From RUG11198 sp964600615 (lineage in GTDB: Bacteria; Bacillota_I; Bacilli_A; RF39; UBA660), in assembly GCA_964600615.1 (NCBI GenBank), contig CAZRJK010000036.1, positions 1 to 6,353 of the forward strand: a stretch of DNA of 6,353 bases. The letters are read 5' to 3'. The position numbers were made by a program, and so were the translations under genes. Under the pieces are notes generated by a model that searched no databases, was not told the DNA's origin, and was given only the letters and a program-made list of their open reading frames with translations. Positions 1 to 3,683 of the stretch are shown here, piece after piece. Position 1 is the stretch's first letter. Each line of letters opens with the position of its first letter.

Positions 1-30
1 ACAATATCTACGCAAGCAAGTGTTAGAAAA

Positions 31-37
31 AGAGGTG
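31..37 (+). promoter_or_regulatory. Ribosome binding site of the TetR-family gene
   Basis: AGAGGTG lies 10 nt before the ATG at 48. It is weaker than the AAAGGAGG sites of the element genes further right, which mildly suggests a different origin or lower expression. The 30 bases before it are too few to place a promoter, which must lie partly or wholly outside the window. Confidence 0.6.
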
Positions 38-47
38 TTTTATAACA

Positions 48-557
48 ATGGAATTGCAAAGTGATAGATCTAAAAAAGATATAGCAGACGCTTTAATATC
101 TTTAATGAAAAAGAAAGATTTTAATAAGATAACAAATAAAGATATTACCAATAGAGCTGGTTTATCTCACATTACTATTTATCGTAATTTTAAAAATAAA
201 GATGAAATCATTAAATTTTATTTAGATGAATTAACTGATGAATTTATTAGAACAAGTAAAATAGTCTATGATCCAAATGACTTCACTGATTATTTAATAA
301 AATTATTTACTCATCTTGAAAAAAATAAAGATATTGGTATTTTACTATATAAAGCAGATATGATTCACCATTTAAAAGATGAATTTGATAGAATTTTCTT
401 AAATAAAGCAACTTCACTAAATGAAGAATTTACATATTCATTCATATCAGGTGGTTTATATAATATTTACTATTATTGGATTAAAAATGGTTGTAAAGAA
501 TCTCCTCAAGAGTTATCCAAAATGTTTAAAGATTTCTACATATTAAAAGGAAAATAA
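48..557 (+). CDS. TetR/AcrR-family transcriptional regulator
   Basis: This 169-residue protein is a likely dimeric, ligand-responsive DNA-binding regulator in the cytoplasm. Residues about 8-55 form the TetR-type N-terminal domain: a first helix, then a helix-turn-helix around ITNKDITNRAGLSHITIYRNF, ending in the typical YRNFKNKDEII segment. Residues about 60-165 are helical and would hold the ligand and dimer surface; the WIKNG then ESPQELSKMF pattern (about 144-160) is common in TetR C-terminal domains. The length is slightly short for the family but looks complete. The ATG at 48 is preceded by AGAGGTG. It is convergent with the next gene and closed by a strong terminator overlapping its stop. 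Ligand and target genes cannot be read from the sequence. Its operator may lie left of the window; a palindrome at 581-606 is another, less likely, candidate. It could be element cargo or host flank. Confidence 0.9.
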   Translation: MELQSDRSKKDIADALISLMKKKDFNKITNKDITNRAGLSHITIYRNFKNKDEIIKFYLDELTDEFIRTSKIVYDPNDFTDYLIKLFTHLEKNKDIGILLYKADMIHHLKDEFDRIFLNKATSLNEEFTYSFISGGLYNIYYYWIKNGCKESPQELSKMFKDFYILKGK

Positions 558-580
558 AATCAAATTATTTTCCTTTTTTT
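545..580 (+). terminator. Intrinsic terminator of the TetR-family gene
   Basis: A perfect 13-bp stem pairs AAAAGGAAAATAA (545-557) with TTATTTTCCTTTT (565-577) around a 7-nt loop, followed by further T's to 580. The left arm includes the stop codon of the upstream gene (555-557). On the minus strand the same stem is preceded and followed by A/T-rich sequence, so it may also stop leftward transcription from the facing gene. Confidence 0.85.
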
Positions 581-606
581 GTTCGTAATATTACTATATT
601 GCGAAC
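581..606. repeat. 26-nt near-perfect inverted repeat of unknown role
   Basis: GTTCGTAATAT (581-591) and ATATTGCGAAC (596-606) are complementary except for one T/G position, with a 4-nt centre TACT. It begins directly after the terminator T-run and is not followed by a T-run itself, so it does not look like a second terminator. The 11-4-11 geometry could be a TetR-type operator or a recombinase core site. No second copy is seen in the window. Confidence 0.55.
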
Positions 607-623
607 ACCTTGATTTTATTGAT

Positions 624-650
624 TTTTAAACAAAAATTATTTGTTTAAAA
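624..650 (-). terminator. Possible weak terminator hairpin at the end of the leftward helical gene
   Basis: TTTTAAACAAA (624-634) pairs perfectly with TTTGTTTAAAA (640-650) across a 5-nt loop that overlaps the stop codon (637-639). The stem is almost all A-T and, read leftward, is followed by AATCAATAAAATC rather than a clean U-run. It is therefore either a weak terminator or simply a stabilising 3' hairpin. Confidence 0.4.
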
Positions 651-1032
651 TAGTATAACAATAATCATATACATATAAATCTTTATTTATCTTTTTGTTG
701 ATGTTCTTATCTTTAAAATCATTTTGAAAGATATTAAATATCATTTCTATTGAAAAATTTTGCTTTTCTTTTTCAGTAAGTTCTAAATACTTGGCTGAAA
801 GAAATAATAAGTTCTTATATTTAGCAAAATTAACAATAGTTTTACTATAACTTGGATCAAGTTTATTTAAAACCTCTTTTAATAGTATAATCATATCTTT
901 AGTATTAAAATTAATATCAAAATTCTTATTTTCTAATAGATATATTGCTAATCTTATTTTATCAATATTACTTAAATTATCATACATATCTATTAAATCC
1001 ATTACTCTTTCTGTATTATTATCTAATAGCAT
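637..1032 (-). CDS. Hypothetical all-helical protein, 131 residues
   Basis: I do not recognise this protein. It is rich in K, N, I, L and D, has no signal peptide or membrane segment, and appears to be a chain of amphipathic helices (about 5-35, 44-58, 62-82, 86-105, 116-129). One segment (about 61-85, SYSKTIVNFAKYKNLLFLSAKYLEL) suggests paired helices of a small soluble domain. The start at 1032 is supported by GAAAGGAGAA (1038-1047), a good ribosome site at normal spacing. It lies alone between a convergent TetR-family gene and the repressor gene, from which it is separated by a hairpin terminator, so it probably has its own promoter. It may be accessory cargo or host flank. The gene is believable from its ribosome site and length; its function is unknown. 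Confidence 0.75.
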   Translation of the reverse strand: MLLDNNTERVMDLIDMYDNLSNIDKIRLAIYLLENKNFDINFNTKDMIILLKEVLNKLDPSYSKTIVNFAKYKNLLFLSAKYLELTEKEKQNFSIEMIFNIFQNDFKDKNINKKINKDLYVYDYCYTILNK

Positions 1033-1210
1033 AAATATTCTCCTTTCTTTTGTGCTATTTAAAGCAATTATTTTTCATACAGATAAGTGATTAAGACTCA
1101 ACTAAAAACTCAAATATAAGCATTTAAATATGGTTTAATCACAGATTTCTGTTTAACAATTTATCACTCTGGAAATCAAAAAAGTCAAGCATATTTTTAA
1201 AGAAAAATAA
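1033..1210. other. Noncoding leader between leftward genes
   Basis: No gene was found here. It holds the ribosome site of the leftward helical gene (1038-1047). A possible weak leftward promoter has TTGAGT (minus strand of 1096-1101) 16 nt from TATGAA (minus strand of 1074-1079). There are also small inverted repeats: GTGATTAA (1087-1094) with TTAATCAC (1135-1142), and ACAGA with TCTGT (1141-1152). The left edge of the mobile element could fall here or further left, but nothing in it matches the right-end repeats. Confidence 0.4.
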
Positions 1211-1248
1211 AATGACTAAATCATTCTATAATTTAGTCATTATTTTTT
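1211..1248 (-). terminator. Bidirectional intrinsic terminator downstream of the repressor gene
   Basis: AATGACTAAAT (1211-1221) pairs perfectly with ATTTAGTCATT (1231-1241) around a 9-nt loop. Read leftward, the stem directly follows the repressor stop codon (1247-1249) and is followed by TTATTTTTCT. Read rightward it is followed by a run of six T's (1243-1248). It should insulate the repressor gene from its left neighbour in both directions. Confidence 0.85.
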
Positions 1249-1777
1249 AATTTCTACGTGGTAATTTACTATAATCATATTTATCCATAATTGGATCTAT
1301 CAACTTTTGTGTTTCAGTTAGTTGTTCTATAATTTGATCTAATGTATAACCTTCCTTACCTTCTTTAATCCATTTTAATTTTTCAGTTGCATCAAACAAT
1401 TTAAATCCAACTTCTCTTGCTTTATCTCTTTTTTTAGAGTCGAAAGTTAATAAGTCAGTTTCTGATGATTTATATTGTTCAAGTAATTCTTTTAAATCTT
1501 TACTTGATTTATCATAATATCTATCTTTCAATTTATTTTTAGAAAAATAGAAACTCATTTCATCATAACCTGCTGCTTTTAATAATTTTTGTAAAGACAT
1601 ATCTAATGTTTCAGCAATTTTTCGTAGATCATCGATATCTGCTTTTTTTATTTTACCATTTATCAAATCATTTAAGGTACTTCTACTGATACCTGTTTGT
1701 TTAGCTAATTCTCTTTGAGAAATACCTTTTTCAACTCTTGCAGATTCAATTAATATTTTAAGTTCTTCTGAGTTCAT
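1247..1777 (-). CDS. XRE-family (Cro/CI-like) repressor of the element
   Basis: This 176-residue protein probably holds the element silent by binding the divergent operator region beside it. Residues about 4-68 form an XRE/HTH_3 domain: IESARVEKGISQRELAKQT, a recognition helix around GISRSTLNDLINGK, and the closing LRKIAETLDMSLQKLLKAAG. Residues about 75-176 are charged and helical and probably mediate dimerisation. There is no S24 (LexA/CI Ser-Lys) peptidase region, and no ImmA-type HExxH metalloprotease gene is seen next door, so the usual RecA or ImmR/ImmA induction routes are not evident. The start at 1777 has GGGAGA about 13 nt upstream, a rather long gap, with AAGAAG nearer, so translation may be modest. 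The gene diverges from the rightward operon, and one operator overlaps the -35 of its own proposed promoter, which suggests autoregulation. Confidence 0.9.
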   Translation of the reverse strand: MNSEELKILIESARVEKGISQRELAKQTGISRSTLNDLINGKIKKADIDDLRKIAETLDMSLQKLLKAAGYDEMSFYFSKNKLKDRYYDKSSKDLKELLEQYKSSETDLLTFDSKKRDKAREVGFKLFDATEKLKWIKEGKEGYTLDQIIEQLTETQKLIDPIMDKYDYSKLPRRN

Positions 1778-1816
1778 TTAATCACTTCTTTCTCCCTTTT
1801 CGGCTTTCACAATTTA

Positions 1817-1845
1817 ATTTTAGCACATTTTTATCATCTTGTCTA
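1817..1845 (-). promoter_or_regulatory. Leftward promoter of the repressor gene
   Basis: On the minus strand TAGACA (complement of 1840-1845) is followed after 17 nt by TAAAAT (complement of 1817-1822), preceded by TGC, an extended -10 element. This would start transcription near 1810. The -35 overlaps operator 1 (1841-1856), consistent with autorepression. A TTTTCGG half-site at 1797-1803 lies in the resulting leader. Confidence 0.6.
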
Positions 1846-1856
1846 GTTTTTCGGTC
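1841..1856 (+). promoter_or_regulatory. Operator 1 for the XRE repressor
   Basis: GTCTAGTTTTTCGGTC is the first of three related 16-mers. All share an outer GWC/GGWC-like frame and a TTTTTCGG or TTATCGG right half. It overlaps the -35 of the leftward promoter and lies upstream of the rightward -35. Confidence 0.7.
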
Positions 1857-1865
1857 AAAAAAGTA

Positions 1866-1894
1866 TTGACAAGTTTTTCGGACGGTGCTATATT
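1866..1894 (+). promoter_or_regulatory. Strong rightward promoter of the small-protein/ATPase operon
   Basis: A consensus -35 TTGACA (1866-1871) is separated by exactly 17 nt from TATATT (1889-1894), predicting a start near 1901. Operator 2 overlaps the -35 and operator 3 lies just past the start, so a bound repressor would block both polymerase binding and escape. This is the best-matching promoter in the window. Confidence 0.8.
1868..1883 (+). promoter_or_regulatory. Operator 2 for the XRE repressor
   Basis: GACAAGTTTTTCGGAC shares AGTTTTTCGG with operator 1 and the right half CGGAC with operator 3. It overlaps the -35 hexamer of the rightward promoter, so it is the site best placed for repression of that promoter. 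Confidence 0.7.
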
Positions 1895-1902
1895 AATATT
1901 GT

Positions 1903-1918
1903 GTCCAGGTTATCGGAC
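1903..1918 (+). promoter_or_regulatory. Operator 3 for the XRE repressor
   Basis: GTCCAGGTTATCGGAC has the clearest dyad of the three: GTCC and GGAC are exact inverted ends. It lies at about +2 to +17 of the rightward transcript. The starts of the three sites are spaced 27 and 35 bp apart. Confidence 0.7.
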
Positions 1919-1924
1919 TAAAAG

Positions 1925-1932
1925 AAAGGAGG
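1925..1932 (+). promoter_or_regulatory. Ribosome binding site of the 84-residue gene
   Basis: AAAGGAGG sits 7 nt before the ATG at 1940 and fixes that start. It lies directly downstream of operator 3. Confidence 0.85.
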
Positions 1933-1939
1933 AATTAGA

Positions 1940-2194
1940 ATGAAATTATTCAAAAAAGAAACTACTAATGATTATGTATTACCTAAAGATTTATCAGTAA
2001 GTGCTATAGGTATGCTTAATACTCTATTAGTAAAATCTAATGAAGAACTTGCTAATATTGATCTCTACTCTCTTAGTAATGATAGTAGAAAAGATGTTGT
2101 TCTAGCATTTAGAGAATTAAGAAAAAAGAAATATATTATTTATAGTTCTTTAGATGATATATATTACATCTATATATCACCACAAAAAAATTAA
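1940..2194 (+). CDS. Small winged-helix-like DNA-binding protein, 84 residues
   Basis: This is the first gene of the rightward operon. Residues about 17-72 read as a winged helix: LSVSAIGMLNTLL forms helix 1, IDLYSLSNDSRKDVVLAFREL the helix-turn-helix, KKKYIIYSS and DDIYYIYISP the wing strands. The pattern is like the N-terminal domain of replication-initiator and phage replication-organiser proteins, where a short LS..A.GLL motif opens the domain. No catalytic residues are visible. Being first after a repressed promoter, and in an operon with a RepA-like ATPase, it may recognise the replication origin or regulate the operon; both are inference. It ends 18 nt before the next gene. The protein family is not recognised with certainty. 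Confidence 0.75.
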   Translation: MKLFKKETTNDYVLPKDLSVSAIGMLNTLLVKSNEELANIDLYSLSNDSRKDVVLAFRELRKKKYIIYSSLDDIYYIYISPQKN

Positions 2195-2196
2195 AG

Positions 2197-2204
2197 AAAG
2201 GAGG
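2197..2204 (+). promoter_or_regulatory. Ribosome binding site of the 83-residue gene
   Basis: AAAGGAGG lies 8 nt before the ATG at 2213 and just after the preceding stop codon, supporting coupled expression in one operon. Confidence 0.85.
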
Positions 2205-2212
2205 AAAAAAGC

Positions 2213-2464
2213 ATGAATGCAGAAGAAACATTAAATTTAGTAGCCAAGCAATGGTGCACCCTAGAAGATATTATGAAGTTAGGACATCTAGGAAGAAATT
2301 CTGCACTAAAGGCTAAAAAGAAGATTAAAGAAAAACTTGAAAAACAAGGTTATCTTATTCCAAAGTCTGTAGTTCCAACTAAAGAAGTTGTAGCATTCTT
2401 TGATATTGATATACCTTATCTAGAATCTAGAGTTTCTAGTAAAGAATTAATTAAAAAAATGTAA
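2213..2464 (+). CDS. Small helix-turn-helix protein, possible excisionase-like factor, 83 residues
   Basis: The protein has a predicted helix-turn-helix at about 14-40 (WCTLEDIMKLGHLGRNSALKAKKKI), a basic helix to about 45, then GYLIPKSVVPTKEVVAFFDI, which resembles the strand-and-turn of small MerR/excisionase-type domains where a VPT motif precedes a helix. Such proteins bend DNA at attachment sites and favour excision by tyrosine integrases, a fitting role in an element with one but without another visible directionality factor. It could instead be a replication accessory or a second regulator. It has a strong ribosome site, lies 13 nt before the ATPase gene and shares its transcript. Its role is inferred from size, fold pattern and neighbours only. 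Confidence 0.75.
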   Translation: MNAEETLNLVAKQWCTLEDIMKLGHLGRNSALKAKKKIKEKLEKQGYLIPKSVVPTKEVVAFFDIDIPYLESRVSSKELIKKM

Positions 2465-2465
2465 G

Positions 2466-2471
2466 AGGAGG
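2466..2471 (+). promoter_or_regulatory. Ribosome binding site of the AAA ATPase gene
   Basis: AGGAGG starts 2 nt after the upstream stop codon and lies 6 nt before the ATG at 2478, so the two genes are probably translationally coupled. Confidence 0.8.
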
Positions 2472-2477
2472 ATACAA

Positions 2478-3425
2478 ATGAAACAATTAAATGATGTTAA
2501 AAGCATAAAAAAAGATATCATCGTTGAAGACCTAATGATATCAAATGGAGTTTATCTACTTGTATCTCATCCTAAGGTGGGCAAGTCAATGTTCGCTCAA
2601 CAACTTGCCTTCTCTCTTACTACTGGAGAAGATTTTTTAGGATTTAAAGTAAAGCCCTCTCATGTCTTATATATTACCACAGAGGGAGATTTAAATCAAT
2701 TAGATATGAGATATAATTTAATGAATTTACACCCTGTTATAGATAAACTTCACATAATAGATCATGATGATACACCAGATTTTTATATCAGAGATATCAA
2801 AAATGAAATTCATGGATTAACTTATGATAAAAAACCATTATTTGTAATAATAGATATGCTTAAAGATATAAAATTTGATACTAATTACGATATTAATAAC
2901 TATCAAGAAATAAACGAAGTTGTGTTTAGAAAACTAAAAGAACTATGTAGAGATTATAATTTAACAATACTCGTTACTCATCATTTGAACAAAAGAGATG
3001 ATACTATGGGCAGTGTTGGATTAAATGCTGATGTTGATGGAATTATTAAATTAAAAGAATCAAGAAATGATTTCAATAAACTCACTTTAGAGTATAAAAG
3101 TAGAGATTTTAGCAGATTAGAATTAAATTTAAAAAGAAATGATAATCAAACATTTAGTGTTGTTAATGAGAATACTGATGATGAAATAGATTATAATCTA
3201 CTGTTATTTATAAAATATGCTATTTCTAAAAAAGATTTTGATTACACAGTAACAAAAGTTTTAGAGGATACAAAGATTATGTTATCTCCAACACAACTTG
3301 GAGGTTTAATTAAAAGAAACCTAAGTTTGTTGGAGCGTGAAGGTCTTCATATTATAGATAAGAAAAATGGCAAGCACAGATTATACCATTGCACTTATGA
3401 AGAACCTTCACAAGATAATGAATAA
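2478..3425 (+). CDS. RepA-like AAA ATPase (AAA_25/RecA-fold), probable replicative helicase
   Basis: This 315-residue cytoplasmic ATPase resembles the hexameric RSF1010 RepA helicase group and the AAA_25 family. Residues 29-38 (VSHPKVGKSM) are the Walker A loop. LYITTEGD (64-71) carries the acidic residue typical after strand 2. LFVIID (121-126) is Walker B. LVTHHLNK (165-172) matches the RepA-type HH motif, and GSVGLNADVDGII (178-190) matches the conserved GS...AD segment. Residues about 238-305 form a C-terminal winged-helix-like region that could bind DNA. The most likely role is unwinding the excised element or helping its replication, paired with the small upstream DNA-binding proteins. 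No primase or initiator is visible, so it may depend on host factors. It ends the operon; no terminator follows, only the structured region upstream of the relaxase. Recombination or defence ATPase roles are less likely. Confidence 0.85.
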   Translation: MKQLNDVKSIKKDIIVEDLMISNGVYLLVSHPKVGKSMFAQQLAFSLTTGEDFLGFKVKPSHVLYITTEGDLNQLDMRYNLMNLHPVIDKLHIIDHDDTPDFYIRDIKNEIHGLTYDKKPLFVIIDMLKDIKFDTNYDINNYQEINEVVFRKLKELCRDYNLTILVTHHLNKRDDTMGSVGLNADVDGIIKLKESRNDFNKLTLEYKSRDFSRLELNLKRNDNQTFSVVNENTDDEIDYNLLLFIKYAISKKDFDYTVTKVLEDTKIMLSPTQLGGLIKRNLSLLEREGLHIIDKKNGKHRLYHCTYEEPSQDNE

Positions 3426-3437
3426 ACGTGGCACGTT
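3425..3437. repeat. 13-bp palindrome AACGTGGCACGTT
   Basis: AACGTG and CACGTT flank a single G. It begins on the last base of the ATPase stop codon. With a one-base centre it cannot fold as a hairpin and is more like a dimeric protein-binding site. It sits inside the outer 9-bp inverted repeat. Confidence 0.5.
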
Positions 3438-3481
3438 TTGTTGCGTTAGCAATGAAAGTGGCGATAGTGAATTCATTATAA

Positions 3482-3516
3482 ATTAATTAAAGGATATAGT
3501 ATATCGTTTAATTAAT
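3482..3516. repeat. 35-nt hairpin with 15 bp of stem
   Basis: ATTAATTAAA (3482-3491) and TTTAATTAAT (3507-3516) pair perfectly; inside, GATAT (3493-3497) pairs with ATATC (3501-3505) around the loop AGT, with one G/G mismatch at 3492/3506. No T-run follows, so it is not a typical terminator. It is a candidate origin hairpin or RNA helix. Confidence 0.75.
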
Positions 3517-3583
3517 CTTGTAATAGCAAATGCCTTTATTTGACTCGTTCAAATATTGGCTCTAGCTATTACAAGCATAAAGG
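3517..3583 (+). repeat. 11-bp stem with internal hairpin and possible pseudoknot
   Basis: CTTGTAATAGC (3517-3527) pairs perfectly with GCTATTACAAG (3565-3575). Within the loop, 3537-3543 pairs with 3549-3555 (loop CTCGT), supported by GCC (3532-3534) with GGC (3558-3560). CCTTTAT (3533-3539) in the loop can instead pair with ATAAAGG (3577-3583), one base past the main stem, which is H-type pseudoknot geometry. Confidence 0.65.
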
Positions 3584-3586
3584 ATT

Positions 3587-3604
3587 CTAAGGAATATTCC
3601 TTAG
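3587..3604. repeat. Perfect 18-bp palindrome CTAAGGAATATTCCTTAG
   Basis: The 9-bp halves are exactly complementary with no spacer. As DNA it fits a dimeric protein site; as RNA or single-stranded DNA it would form a 7-bp stem with a 4-nt loop. It abuts the nested hairpin that starts at 3605. Confidence 0.7.
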
Positions 3605-3650
3605 CTCACGGTTGGGCATATAATTATGCCCTAGTGAGATAGAGTATTAT
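3605..3650 (+). other. Candidate oriT with predicted nic at 3638/3639
   Basis: CTCAC (3605-3609) pairs with GTGAG (3634-3638) and encloses GGGCATA (3614-3620) paired with TATGCCC (3625-3631) around TAAT. The right arm reads TAGTGAG then ATAGAGTATT. In the pMV158 oriT used by MobM, a CACAC/GTGTG pair likewise encloses a 7-bp, 4-nt-loop hairpin and the cut falls in TAGTGTG^TTATAC, just upstream of the relaxase gene on the coding strand. Layout, position and strand all agree here; the cut site itself is inferred. Confidence 0.6.
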
Positions 3651-3666
3651 TTTAAAAACAGATTTG

Positions 3667-3674
3667 AAAGGAGG
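3667..3674 (+). promoter_or_regulatory. Ribosome binding site of the relaxase gene
   Basis: AAAGGAGG lies 9 nt before the ATG at 3684. It is about 29 nt beyond the predicted nic, so relaxase bound at oriT could affect expression of its own gene. A possible -10 TATTAT (3645-3650) lies between, without a convincing -35. Confidence 0.8.
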
Positions 3675-3683
3675 CAAAAATAA

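Larger units (their letters stand above)
3415..3640 (+). other. Densely folded noncoding region (candidate structured RNA, or single-strand origin and oriT)
   Basis: Between the ATPase and relaxase genes there is no credible ORF, but nearly every base can join a helix. In order: 3415-3423 with 3471-3479 (9 bp); 3436-3444 with 3449-3457 (9 bp including two G-T/U wobbles); the long hairpin 3482-3516; the stem 3517-3527 with 3565-3575; the palindrome 3587-3604; and the nested hairpin 3605-3638. Several helices abut without spacers. The region is less A+T-rich in patches than the genes. It could work as single-stranded DNA (transfer or replication origin), as an RNA leader of the relaxase gene, or both. 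Confidence 0.7.

Noticed and set aside
869..876. AAAACCTC shared with the right end (6345-6352) as a possible attachment-site direct repeat
   Set aside because: Only 8 bp in A/T-rich sequence and located inside the coding region of the leftward helical gene; expected by chance.
3452..3481. Nine-codon ORF starting ATG AAA GTG in the structured region
   Set aside because: It has no ribosome site and lies inside predicted helices, so it is more likely chance than a leader peptide.
3415..3640. tRNA, riboswitch of a known class, or group II intron fragment
   Set aside because: No cloverleaf, T-loop motif, intron domain V pattern or recognised riboswitch core could be seen; only the oriT-like part has a recognisable parallel.
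3645..3650. TATTAT as the -10 of a separate relaxase promoter
   Set aside because: No acceptable -35 lies 16-18 nt upstream, so it was not listed as a promoter; it remains possible because MobM-type genes can have promoters overlapping oriT.
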